38,258 nt of DNA from Frankia nepalensis (lineage in GTDB: Bacteria; Actinomycetota; Actinomycetes; Frankiales; Frankiaceae): the NCBI RefSeq assembly GCF_016786325.1, contig NZ_JADWYU010000130.1, positions 1-38,258 on the forward strand, given 5' to 3'. Below, piece after piece: positions 8,600-16,536 of the stretch. The notes beneath the pieces were generated by a model. The model worked only from the letters and a program-made list of their open reading frames with translations. It was not told the DNA's origin and searched no databases. How positions within the stretch are numbered: position 1 is the first letter of the stretch; each line of letters begins with the position of its first letter. The position numbers were made by a program, and so were the translations under genes.

Positions 8600-8998
8600 A
8601 CTGCCCGGCGCGGCAAGCGAGGCGGCGGCATTGGCGGGGCGGTCTCCGGCCGGGTCAAGCTGTTCGCCGACGCCGACGCTACCAGCGAGGCGGTGCCGCC
8701 CGCGTTGCTGTCGGCGCAGTGGGCGCATTTCGCCTGCCACGGGTCGTTCGACCTTGGCGATCCGTCGCGCAGCGGACTCCTGCTGAACGACCACGAGACA
8801 CACCTCCGCACCGTGCTTGACGTGACCCGGCTCCGGCTCGACGCCGAGTTGGCCTTCCTCTCGGCCTGCTCGACTTGCGTCGCCGAATCGGGCCGTCGAG
8901 GGGTGCGATGGTGGGGGATCGCGGTTCGGTTGGCCAGTGCTGTCGGCCAGATCGGCGTCAGCGGCCTCGCGGACAAGGATGTATATTGGATACACTAG
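8600..8998 (+). pseudogene. Relic of a CHAT-domain (caspase-like) protein
   Basis: The last part of the frame ending at 8998 shows CHAT hallmarks: WAHFACHGSFDLGDPSRSGL, with the catalytic His of HFACHG, and LAFLSACSTCVA, with the catalytic Cys of SACST. Downstream, IAVRLASAVGQIGVSGL resembles the LASAFQLAG-type helix that normally follows, but the usual TLWP segment and the C-terminus are missing. Upstream of about 8630 the frame is low-complexity Arg/Pro and no N-terminal repeats are attached. So the protease fold is incomplete and likely dead. CHAT proteases often act in TPR-linked defence or cell-death systems. Confidence 0.6.
8980..8994. promoter_or_regulatory. Short inverted repeat in an AT-rich promoter patch before the oxidative operon
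   Basis: TGTATATTGGATACA has perfect five-base arms (TGTAT and ATACA) around ATTGG, about 100 bases upstream of the Ddn-type gene. It is one of few AT-rich spots in the window. GntR-family operators often contain TGTAT/ATACA arms. Operator or promoter function is inference. Confidence 0.35.
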
Positions 8999-9093
8999 CG
9001 TCGATGAGTCCCTACGGATCGGGTCCGTCGCCACCGTGTGACGCGCCGCGCGACCTTTTCCGTAAATCGGAGCAGAAGGCGAAGGAGTCGTCC

Positions 9094-9537
9094 ATGGCTG
9101 CGTTCGAAGCCGAATACGAGCCCAGTTCGTGGGAAGTGATCGCTCAGGAGGTCGAGCGCTACGAGCGGACCAACGGCGCCGAGCCCAGCGACCTTGTCGG
9201 TAAGAACTGGATCATCCTGTGGACCCTGGGGGTCAAGTCGGCCAAGGTCCGCAAGACACCCCTGGTGCGGGTGGCCGACGGCGAGGGCCGCTACGCCGTG
9301 ATCGGCTCGCAGGGTGGCGCGCCGACAAACCCGCACTGGGTGCACAACATCCGGGCGAACCACGTCGCGCGTCTCCAGGATGGCGATGTCCTCCTCGACT
9401 ACTCCGTCCGCGAGGTCCAGGGCGACGAGAAGGCAACCTGGTGGGGTCGGGCCGTCGAGGTGTGGCCGGACTTCGACAAGTATCAGGCGGCCACCGAGCG
9501 GACAATCCCGTTGTTCGTCCTCGAACCGGCGAGCTGA
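9094..9537 (+). CDS. Deazaflavin (F420)-dependent nitroreductase family protein (Ddn-like)
   Basis: A 147-residue split beta-barrel protein of the Ddn/F420-dependent oxidoreductase family. Family marks: LWTLGVKSAKVRKTPLVRV early, then YAVIGSQGGAPTNPHWVHNI, the stretch that forms the F420 pocket, and a closing ERTIPLFVLEP. Relatives use reduced F420 to reduce quinones, nitro compounds or unsaturated lipids. ATG 9094 has GGAG about 7 bases upstream. It is the first gene of a plus-strand set with the P450 (140 bases on) and the alcohol dehydrogenase, suggesting work on the same substrate. The role in that pathway is inferred from position. Confidence 0.85.
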   Translation: MAAFEAEYEPSSWEVIAQEVERYERTNGAEPSDLVGKNWIILWTLGVKSAKVRKTPLVRVADGEGRYAVIGSQGGAPTNPHWVHNIRANHVARLQDGDVLLDYSVREVQGDEKATWWGRAVEVWPDFDKYQAATERTIPLFVLEPAS

Positions 9538-9676
9538 TCGGGAATCGTGCCGAGCCCTCGCGGAAATCCTGAGTCGACCGTCCGGCTCCGGTGGGCCGTG
9601 CCGTGCCCGGTGGCGCCCCGCACCAGTACCCTCCAACGCCCATTTCGTCGTGATTGGCAGATCCGGAGCTGACGTT

Positions 9677-10876
9677 GTGACCTACCGACCGGACATCGAC
9701 CTCGTCAGCGGGGACTTCTGGGGCCGCAACCCGCACGAGGAGCTGACCTGGCTGCGCCGGAACGAGCCGGTCTTCTTCGACGAGAAGAACGGCGTGTGGG
9801 CGATCACGAAGTACGCCCACCTGAAGGAAGCCTCGACCAACCCGAAGCTCTTCTCGAACGCGGGCGGGATCCGGCCGGACAGCGGGCCGGTGCCCATGAT
9901 GATCGATATGGACGATCCTGGGCATGTGCGGCGGCGCAAGCTCGTCAACCGCGGCTTCACGCCCAAGCGGGTGCAGGAGCAGGAGACGGTCATCCGGCAC
10001 ATCGCCGACGACCTGATCGACGGTGTCGCCGAACGCGGCGAGTGCGACTTCGTGTGGGACGTGGCCGCCTGGCTGCCGCTCATCGTGATCGGCAACGCCA
10101 TCGGCTTTCGACCCGAGGACCAGCCGAAGTTGCTGGAGTGGTCGGACGCGATGCTCAGCGTCCTGGGCCAGCCCGACCCCGACCGGCTCGCGACGGCGGC
10201 CGACGTCTTCGCCGGGTACACGACCTACATCGCCGGCGTGATCGCCGACCGGCGCGAGAACCCGCGCGAGGACCTGATCAGCACCCTGGTCCACGCGGAG
10301 GTCGACGGCGACCGGCTCGACGACGAGGCCCTCATCTACGAGTCGTTGCTGCTGCTCATCGGTGGGGACGAGACGACCAGGCACGTGTTCACCGGCGGCC
10401 TCTACCAGCTGCTGCGCGACCGGGAGCAGTGGGAGCGGCTGCGCGCCGACCGGTCACTGCTGCCGAGCGCCGTCGAGGAGATGCTGCGCTGGGTCAGTCC
10501 GATCAAGAACATGGCCCGGACCGTCACCTCCGACGTCGACTTCCACGGCGCGTCGCTGCGGGCGGGGCAGAAGGTGCTGCTGCTCTACCCGTCGGCCAAC
10601 CGGGACGAGGACGTGTTCGCCGACCCGTTCACGTTCGACATCACCCGTACCCCCAACGAGCACGTCGCCTTCGGTTTCGGCTCCCACTTCTGCCTGGGCA
10701 ACTCGCTGGCCCGGGCGGAGTTGCGGGTGCTGTTCGACCGGCTGCTCGACCGCCTGCCCGACCTGCGACTGGCCGAGGACGCCGAGCCGGAGCACCGGCC
10801 GGCCAACTTCGTCAGCGGCTACGAGGGCATGAAGGTCGCCTTCACACCCGTCCAGAAGATCGGAGCCCGGCCATGA
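9677..10876 (+). CDS. Cytochrome P450, CYP142-like
   Basis: A 399-residue soluble bacterial P450. Motifs: the I-helix oxygen-binding LLIGGDETTRH, the K-helix ExxR within EEMLRW, and the haem loop FGFGSHFCLGN with the thiolate ligand at about Cys339. Long stretches agree with what I remember of mycobacterial CYP142 (LFSNAGGIRP, MMIDMDDPGH, RRKLVNRGFT, GGDETTRH, RPANFVSG), an enzyme that oxidises the cholesterol side-chain methyl. That suggests terminal hydroxylation of a steroid or branched lipid, but family membership does not fix the substrate. GTG 9677 is preceded by GGAG eight bases upstream. No ferredoxin gene is adjacent, so electrons must come from elsewhere. The next gene is an alcohol dehydrogenase. 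Confidence 0.93.
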   Translation: MTYRPDIDLVSGDFWGRNPHEELTWLRRNEPVFFDEKNGVWAITKYAHLKEASTNPKLFSNAGGIRPDSGPVPMMIDMDDPGHVRRRKLVNRGFTPKRVQEQETVIRHIADDLIDGVAERGECDFVWDVAAWLPLIVIGNAIGFRPEDQPKLLEWSDAMLSVLGQPDPDRLATAADVFAGYTTYIAGVIADRRENPREDLISTLVHAEVDGDRLDDEALIYESLLLLIGGDETTRHVFTGGLYQLLRDREQWERLRADRSLLPSAVEEMLRWVSPIKNMARTVTSDVDFHGASLRAGQKVLLLYPSANRDEDVFADPFTFDITRTPNEHVAFGFGSHFCLGNSLARAELRVLFDRLLDRLPDLRLAEDAEPEHRPANFVSGYEGMKVAFTPVQKIGARP

Positions 10877-10954
10877 CCCGGCGCGCTCTGCGGGGGCCAG
10901 CCGGCCGCGGCGGGCTCTTATCACCGACAGCGACCGCCGACGAGAGGAACTGAC

Positions 10955-12064
10955 ATGAGGACGCGGGCAGGGGTGTGCTGGGAGACCGGCGCGAAGTGGT
11001 CGGTCGAAGAGGTCGAACTCGACGAGCCGAAGGCGGGCGAGGTCCTCGTGCGGCTCGCCGCCTCCGGACTGTGCCATTCGGACGACCACGCCGTGACCGG
11101 CGACATGCCCGCCGGACTGCCGATGGTCGGCGGGCATGAGGGCGCTGGCGTGGTCGAGGCGGTCGGCCCGGGCGTCACCTCGGTCGCCCCGGGCGACCAC
11201 GTGGTGCTCACGTTCGTCCCGGCCTGCGGGCGCTGCCGCTGGTGCATGAGCGGGATGGCGAACCTCTGCGACGTCGGCGCCAAGATCCTCGGCGGGCTGC
11301 CGATGGACGGCACCCACCGCACCCACGCCCGTGGCCAGGGCCTGACCCGGATGACCGGGCTCGGGACGTTCAGCCCGCACACCGTCGTCCACGAGTACTC
11401 GGTCGTGAAGATCGACCAGGATGTGCCCCTCGAGCTTGCCGCGCTGGTCGGCTGCGGGGTCGCCACGGGCTTCGGCTCGGCGATCAACACCGCCGAGGTC
11501 GGCCCCGGCGACACCGTCGTGGTCGTCGGCGTCGGCGGGGTCGGCGCCGCGGCCATCCAGGGCGCGCGGGTCGCCGGCGCGGAGCACATCGTCGCGGTCG
11601 ACCCCGTGGCCTGGAAGCTGGACCAGGCGAAGGTCTTCGGGGCGACCCATGGCGTCGCCTCGATGGAGGAGGCCGTCCCGCTGCTCGTCGACCTGACCCG
11701 AGGAGTGCTCGCCGACAAGGCGATCCTGACCGTCGGCGTGGCGCACGGCCAGATGGTCGGACCGCTGCTGGCACTCATCCGCAAAGGCGGCATCGCCGTG
11801 GTCACGGCCGTGGCGCCCTGGACGGAGACCGACGCCAACCTGTCGCTCTTCGAGCTCGCGATCTGGCAGAAGCAGCTACGCGGCTCGCTGTTCGGCGGGT
11901 ACGCGCCGGCCGTGGCGGTGCCCCAGCTGCTGAAGCTCTACCGACGGGGCCTGCTCAGGCTCGACGACCTGGTGACCCGCCGCTACTCGCTCGACGACCT
12001 CCAGCAGGGCTACGACGACATGCACGCCGGCCGCAACATCCGCGGCCTGGTCGTCTTCGACTAA
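10955..12064 (+). CDS. NDMA-dependent type zinc alcohol dehydrogenase
   Basis: A 369-residue medium-chain dehydrogenase. Catalytic zinc ligands are Cys40 (GLCHSDDH) and His61 in GGHEGAG; the structural-zinc Cys cluster is PACGRCRWCMSGMANLC; the NAD-binding Rossmann loop GVGGVG is near residue 192. It resembles the actinobacterial NDMA-dependent alcohol dehydrogenases, in which the cofactor is held tightly and re-oxidised in place by another carrier. It probably converts the alcohol made by the neighbouring P450 to an aldehyde or ketone. ATG 10955 has GAGAGGA about 8 bases upstream. It is the last gene of the operon and is followed within 13 bases by a hairpin. Confidence 0.9.
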   Translation: MRTRAGVCWETGAKWSVEEVELDEPKAGEVLVRLAASGLCHSDDHAVTGDMPAGLPMVGGHEGAGVVEAVGPGVTSVAPGDHVVLTFVPACGRCRWCMSGMANLCDVGAKILGGLPMDGTHRTHARGQGLTRMTGLGTFSPHTVVHEYSVVKIDQDVPLELAALVGCGVATGFGSAINTAEVGPGDTVVVVGVGGVGAAAIQGARVAGAEHIVAVDPVAWKLDQAKVFGATHGVASMEEAVPLLVDLTRGVLADKAILTVGVAHGQMVGPLLALIRKGGIAVVTAVAPWTETDANLSLFELAIWQKQLRGSLFGGYAPAVAVPQLLKLYRRGLLRLDDLVTRRYSLDDLQQGYDDMHAGRNIRGLVVFD

Positions 12065-12076
12065 CGGCCGAGGGGC

Positions 12077-12102
12077 AACCCGGCCCACCGGGAAGCCGGG
12101 TT
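12077..12102 (+). terminator. Hairpin terminator of the Ddn-P450-dehydrogenase operon
   Basis: AACCCGGC (12077-12084) pairs perfectly with GCCGGGTT (12095-12102) over a ten-base loop. It starts 13 bases after the dehydrogenase stop. No T-run follows. Confidence 0.55.
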
Positions 12103-12103
12103 C

Positions 12104-12482
12104 GCCCTGACTGTCCTCGGCATCGCTGTCCTGATCAGCCTGGTCCCAGGAGCACCCAGCCCCTGGGCATTCACCCCGGACCGCTACTGATCGGCCTCGT
12201 CGCACTGCTCACACCCTCGGTCAACGTCGTTCAGTCAGCCTTTCCGAACAACGCCAAGGAGAGATCGCCGGCCTCGCGCGCAGCGTCGCGAACCTCGGCT
12301 CCTCCTTCGGCACCGTCATTGCCGGCGCCATCCTCGTCGCCGGCCTCACCAAACACGCCTACGCTGCCGCCATGACCGCCCTCGCCGCCATCGGCCCGCT
12401 CGGCCTCGCCACCCTGCTATCCCGAAAAACCGCCCCATGTCACGGACACCGACCACCGTCCCGCCCCACTGGCCGCGACTGA
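12104..12482 (+). pseudogene. C-terminal relic of an MFS drug transporter (DHA2/EmrB-QacA type), frameshifted
   Basis: Three successive frames carry consecutive pieces of one transporter end. The first (to about 12165) reads FALTVLGIAVLISLVPGAPS; the second (about 12166-12245) reads GPLLIGLVALLTPSVNVVQS; the third (about 12246-12482) reads QGEIAGLARSVANLGSSFG, TVIAGAILVAGL and ALAAIGPLGLATLL, ending in TGA at 12480. These match the last three membrane helices of 14-helix MFS exporters in the correct order. At least two frame changes are needed and the N-terminal two-thirds is gone. It is a pseudogene unless the indels are sequencing errors, in which case still only a fragment. Confidence 0.7.
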
Positions 12483-12684
12483 CAGCATTTGTCAGGTCCG
12501 CGCCGTGGATCCGATTTTTTGGCATCGACGCGGCGACGTTTTTCCGGCGGACTGGCCGGATGGTGGAGAAACCACATGGGACCGACTCGCGTATCGGGTG
12601 GCTCGGACATGCCGGGGCCACTGAGATTGTCGACATCGGTGTCGGCGCCTCTCGACACGGCGAGCGCGGAAGGGCCGGAGATAC

Positions 12685-13794
12685 GTGCGGATGTCGTCAA
12701 CTGGTGCACCGACAGGATCGCTGGCGCGCTCGACGGTGATTCTGCTGGGACTGGCGTCGTTGGCCGTCGCCATAGCCGGGATGCGGGCCTTCCGGGACAC
12801 CCTGGGCCCGGCGTTCCTGGCGTTGGTCCTCGTCGTCACCGTGCATCCGCTGCAGGAACGCCTGCGTCGGCGTGGAGCACCCGGGTGGGTCGGCATCGTC
12901 GTGGCGATGACGACCATATATACGGTCATGGCCGGACTGGTGGCCGCCCTGGTCGCGTCGGCCGCCCGGCTGGTCACGCTGCTGGCGGACTACGGCGCGC
13001 GGTTCGACGACCTGCTCGACCAGGCCGCCCGGCGGTTGGAAGACCTCGGTGTCAAGCCGGAACAAGCCAGCGCGACGGTCGGCCGGCTCGACCTGTCCAA
13101 ACTGTCCGGCGTGCTGCAGAACATTCTTTCCGGGCTGACCTCGGCGGGGTCGAGTCTGGTGTTCCTCGTCACTCTGGTCTTTTTCCTGACGATCGATGGC
13201 GAGCTGTTCGCGCGCCGGCTCGACGCTGCCGCCGAGTCACGGCCGCTCCTGGTGGGCGCATTGCGGGAATTCGCCCGCAACACGCGCCGCTACCTGGCAG
13301 TTTCCTCGGTCTTCGGGTTGATCGTCGCGGCGTTCGACGTGTTCGCTCTGCACTGGCTGGCAATCCCGCTGCCGCTGTTGTGGGGGTTGCTTTCGTTCAT
13401 CACCAACTACATCCCCAACATCGGGTTCCTGGTGGGCCTGGTCCCGCCCGCGCTGCTCGGCCTGCTCGAGGGCGGGGTTGCCCGGATGCTCTGGGTCGTC
13501 GCCGTCTATTCATTGATCAACATGGTCGTGCAGTCGTTCATCCAGCCGAAGGTCGTCGGGAACGTGGTGCGGCTGTCCGCGACGCTGGCCTTCTTCTCGG
13601 TGGTGTTCTGGGCGTTCGTTCTCGGCCCGCTCGGGGCGCTGCTCGCGGTTCCGATGACGTTGCTGGCCAAGGCCCTGCTCATCGACTCCGATCCCGCGGC
13701 CCAGTGGTTGCGTCCGTTTCTCGGCGACACGACCGCCGAGGCCGCGGACGAGAAGTCCTCGAAACCCGCCCATCCAGGAACCCGGTCTCCCTGA
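12685..13794 (+). CDS. AI-2E family (PerM/UPF0118) membrane transporter
   Basis: A 369-residue polytopic membrane protein. The order of features matches the AI-2E transporter family: two N-terminal helices (STVILLGLASLAVAIAG; LGPAFLALVLVVTV followed by HPLQERLRRRG), a third helix, a soluble amphipathic middle, then FLVTLVFFLTIDGE and the conserved C-terminal block with PLLWGLLSFITNYIPNIGFL and NMVVQSFIQPKVVG. Members export small molecules or Na+/H+; only a few export autoinducer-2, so the substrate is open. GTG 12685 and ATG 12691 are both possible, with GGAG at 12677-12680. The DUF2252 gene begins 18 bases downstream, so the two are probably one transcript. Confidence 0.88.
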   Translation: MRMSSTGAPTGSLARSTVILLGLASLAVAIAGMRAFRDTLGPAFLALVLVVTVHPLQERLRRRGAPGWVGIVVAMTTIYTVMAGLVAALVASAARLVTLLADYGARFDDLLDQAARRLEDLGVKPEQASATVGRLDLSKLSGVLQNILSGLTSAGSSLVFLVTLVFFLTIDGELFARRLDAAAESRPLLVGALREFARNTRRYLAVSSVFGLIVAAFDVFALHWLAIPLPLLWGLLSFITNYIPNIGFLVGLVPPALLGLLEGGVARMLWVVAVYSLINMVVQSFIQPKVVGNVVRLSATLAFFSVVFWAFVLGPLGALLAVPMTLLAKALLIDSDPAAQWLRPFLGDTTAEAADEKSSKPAHPGTRSP

Positions 13795-13812
13795 GGCCAC
13801 GAGGGGCCAAAC

Positions 13813-15270
13813 ATGACCACTGTTGCCACGTCTTCTCCCGTGAGCGGTGCCCGGCGGCAGGCAGCCGAGGGGACGCTCGGCGGTGCTCCGCTGGGACCCG
13901 CGGAGCGCGCGGCCCGAGGAAAGGCCGCGCGAGCTCGGGCCCCACGCCGGACGCACGCGGAGTACGAACCCGCGCCGAACCGCGCCGACCCGATCGACGT
14001 GATCGACCGGCAGTCGCGCAGCCGCCTGCCCGAACTGGTGCCGCTGCGCTATCAGCGGATGACGGAATCGCCGTTCAGGTTCTATCGAGGCGCCGCCGCG
14101 ATCATGGCGGCGGACCTTGCCGGGACGCCGACGTCGGGGATCGACGTCCAGCTCTGTGGCGACGCGCACCTGCTGAACTTCCGGCTGCTCGGTTCCCCTG
14201 AACGACGCCTGGTGTTCGACATCAATGACTTCGACGAGACCCTTCCCGGCCCGTGGGAGTGGGACGTGAAGCGGTTCGCGACCAGTCTGGCCATCGCCGC
14301 CCGTGCCAATGGTTTTGGCCCGTCCCAACGACGTGAGATCGTCGCCACGGCGGTCAGCGCGTACCGCACGTGGATGCACCGGTTCGCGACGATGACCAAC
14401 CTCGACGTCTGGTATGCGCACGTCGATGTCGACGAGGTGGCCTCGCGGCTCGCGGACGTGCTGGGCGGGCGGGGTTCCAGACGCCTGTCGCGGGCGACTT
14501 CGCGGGCCCGATCGCGCGACCGGCTGCGGGCGTTCACCAAGCTGACCGAGGTGGTGGGCGGCGAACGGCGTTTCGCGTCCGACCCGCCCCTTCTCATCCC
14601 GATCGATGAGCTCCACACCGGGCGCGAACGCGAGCTGCTGATGGGATGGCTTGGCTCCATCGTGGGCCGGTACTCCGACACCCTGTCGACCGATCGGCGT
14701 TGGCTGCTCGCCCAGTACCGCCTCGTCGACTTCGCGCGCAAGGTCGTCGGTGTCGGCAGCGTGGGCACCCGCTGCTGGGTCGCGCTGCTGCTCGGCCGCG
14801 ACGACGGTGACCCACTGCTGCTGCAGATCAAGGAGGCGGGGACATCGGTCCTTGCCGATCACCTGCCGGGGAGCGAATACGGCAACCAGGGCGAGCGCGT
14901 GGTCGCCGGGCAACGGCTCATCCAGGCCAGCAGCGACATCTTCCTGGGCTGGCAGCGCGTGGAGGGCCTCGACGGGCAGCGGCGCGACTTCTACGTCCGG
15001 CAGCTACAGGACTGGAAAGGCATCGCGGACACGGAAAGGATGAACGCCGACGACCTGACGCTGTTCGGGCGCCTGTGTGCCGCCACCCTCGCCCGGGCGC
15101 ACGCACGGTCAGGAGACCGGATCGCGATCGCGGCGTACCTGGGCGCCAGCGCGACGTTCGACCAGGCGGTCGCTCGCTTCGCCGAAGCGTACGCCGACCA
15201 GAACGAGGCAGACCACGCCGCGTTGGTCGAGGCGGTCCGAACCGGACGCGTCAGCGCCAACGAGCCCTGA
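13813..15270 (+). CDS. DUF2252 family protein
   Basis: A 485-residue cytoplasmic protein matching DUF2252 from about residue 60 to the end. Recognisable blocks are LVPLRYQRMTESPFRFYRG, QLCGDAHLLNFRLLGSPERR, VFDINDFDETLPGPWEWDVK with the acidic kinase-like DxND core, and RDFYVRQLQDWKG late. The overall order (HxN-like GDAHLLNF, then DINDFDE) recalls aminoglycoside phosphotransferase-like kinases, so a small-molecule kinase is plausible but unproven. The first 55 residues are a low-complexity Ala/Arg-rich leader. It starts 18 bases after the AI-2E transporter gene and converges on the dehydrogenase gene at 15307. Confidence 0.9.
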   Translation: MTTVATSSPVSGARRQAAEGTLGGAPLGPAERAARGKAARARAPRRTHAEYEPAPNRADPIDVIDRQSRSRLPELVPLRYQRMTESPFRFYRGAAAIMAADLAGTPTSGIDVQLCGDAHLLNFRLLGSPERRLVFDINDFDETLPGPWEWDVKRFATSLAIAARANGFGPSQRREIVATAVSAYRTWMHRFATMTNLDVWYAHVDVDEVASRLADVLGGRGSRRLSRATSRARSRDRLRAFTKLTEVVGGERRFASDPPLLIPIDELHTGRERELLMGWLGSIVGRYSDTLSTDRRWLLAQYRLVDFARKVVGVGSVGTRCWVALLLGRDDGDPLLLQIKEAGTSVLADHLPGSEYGNQGERVVAGQRLIQASSDIFLGWQRVEGLDGQRRDFYVRQLQDWKGIADTERMNADDLTLFGRLCAATLARAHARSGDRIAIAAYLGASATFDQAVARFAEAYADQNEADHAALVEAVRTGRVSANEP

Positions 15271-15306
15271 TGCTCCGCCGTGTCGACCTTCCCGCGCGGG
15301 GGTGAT

Positions 15307-16158
15307 TCACAGTCCGGTCAGCTCCGCGGACCGCTGCCACAGTTGCCGGGCCAACTGCGGGTCGCGGGCCTGCTTGTTCCTGGGGTCCTCGCGGGTGAGC
15401 CGGTGCAGATAGGCCCCGTTCACCGTGTCCGGATCGGCGACAGTGGCCAGGTGGGTCAGCGGCTCGGCGCCGGCTTCCGGAGACAGCAGCAGGATCTTGC
15501 CCAGCCGGGAATTCAGGATCGCCTGTTGCCAGGGGGTGTCTCGGATGACCTCGGTGGCGACCGCACCCGGGTGGAAGGCGGAGGTGGTGACGGCCGTGCC
15601 CCGCGTCCGGTGCGCGAGTTCCCGGGTGAACAGGATCGTGGCGAGCTTGGCGGCGCCGTACACCCGCAGGCGGCGGTAGCGGGTGCCGGTGCTGTCCAGG
15701 TCGTCGAGGTCGAGGCGCGCCCTGCGGTACTGCACGCTGGCGGTGTTGATCACCCGTGCGCCGTCCGGCGACGCGATCAGCCGGTCCAGCAGCAGACTGG
15801 TCAACAGAAACGGCGCCAGGTGGTTGACCTGGAAGGTCAGCTCATGACCATCGACGCTGGTCCTGCGGCCGGTGAACATGGCGCCGGCGTTGTTGGCCAG
15901 GATGTCGATCCGCTCGTAGGTGGCCAGCAGGTCGGCGGCGAGCTTGCGCACCTCGGCGAGTGATCCGAAGTCCGCCAGGTGCGCCCGCCCCCCGACCTGG
16001 GCGGCGACCGCCGCCGTCCTCTCGGCTGACCGGCCGACGACCGCCACGGTGGCGCCCAGCTCGCCGAAGCGGCGCGCCGCGGCGGAGCCGATCCCGGAGC
16101 TGGCGCCGGTGACCACGACCGTCCTGCCCCGGAGGTCCCGCACCGCGCCGTTCACCAT
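15307..16158 (-). CDS. Short-chain dehydrogenase/reductase (retinol dehydrogenase-like)
   Basis: A 283-residue classical-type SDR. Visible are the cofactor loop TGASSGIG (17-24), a VVGRSAERT segment whose Arg after the second strand suggests NADP(H) use, LANNAGAMF (87-95), Ser141 in INTASVQ, and the catalytic pair Tyr167/Lys171 in YGAAK. Length and the FHPGAVATEV segment resemble WW-oxidoreductase/retinol dehydrogenase-like reductases. I chose ATG 16158 because the SDR fold begins ten residues later; the frame is open upstream to 16509 but low-complexity. It is co-oriented with the dehydrogenase cluster upstream but separated by 378 bases holding a relic, so operon membership is uncertain. 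Confidence 0.88.
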   Translation of the reverse strand: MVNGAVRDLRGRTVVVTGASSGIGSAAARRFGELGATVAVVGRSAERTAAVAAQVGGRAHLADFGSLAEVRKLAADLLATYERIDILANNAGAMFTGRRTSVDGHELTFQVNHLAPFLLTSLLLDRLIASPDGARVINTASVQYRRARLDLDDLDSTGTRYRRLRVYGAAKLATILFTRELAHRTRGTAVTTSAFHPGAVATEVIRDTPWQQAILNSRLGKILLLSPEAGAEPLTHLATVADPDTVNGAYLHRLTREDPRNKQARDPQLARQLWQRSAELTGL

Positions 16159-16257
16159 GATCCCTACTTTCTGCTCGCGCTCGCCCGGCGACGATCGGGA
16201 GGAGCCTCCCATCACGGCGACCTGGCCGCGCTGAGGGGTGAGTCCACCGCCCCCGCC

Positions 16258-16440
16258 TCGTGGCCTCGAGACGCGGTCGCCCTCGCCCAGCTCGGCGTCG
16301 AGATGTTCGCGGACTCCCGCAACCATGCCAAGGGCGTGATCGCCGACGGGACACACGGGGCGCTGTTTCCAGGGGGCGTCGTCCTTGACGGGCCCCAAGG
16401 TCGAGCTCGGTGTCCACCTGCGTTGGGAGCGGCGCCGCAC
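16258..16440 (+). pseudogene. Relic of a phospholipase D-like (HKD) protein, frameshifted
   Basis: One plus frame reads LAQLGVEMFADSRNHAKGVI followed by ADGTHGALFPGG. It contains an HxKxxxxD motif (His codon 16324, Lys 16330, Asp 16345), the active-site signature of phospholipase D-like enzymes, followed by the GALF block that usually comes next. A different frame from about 16388 continues as VELGVHLRW, which also follows in such proteins. The pieces are in order but one frame change apart, and nothing of the rest is present. It lies antisense between two minus-strand dehydrogenase genes. Confidence 0.5.
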
Positions 16441-16536
16441 CGCCCGGTGCCGTGCTCTCGGGCGCGGCGGCGGCTCTCGAGAGGTGGGTCCGGCCTGAAT
16501 CCACACCACATAGAACCCGCGGGATCGAACGCCCTG

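Noticed and set aside
15291-15300. CCCGCGCGGG between convergent genes as a terminator
   Set aside because: A perfect ten-base palindrome without a loop cannot form a proper hairpin; it is probably just GC-rich sequence.
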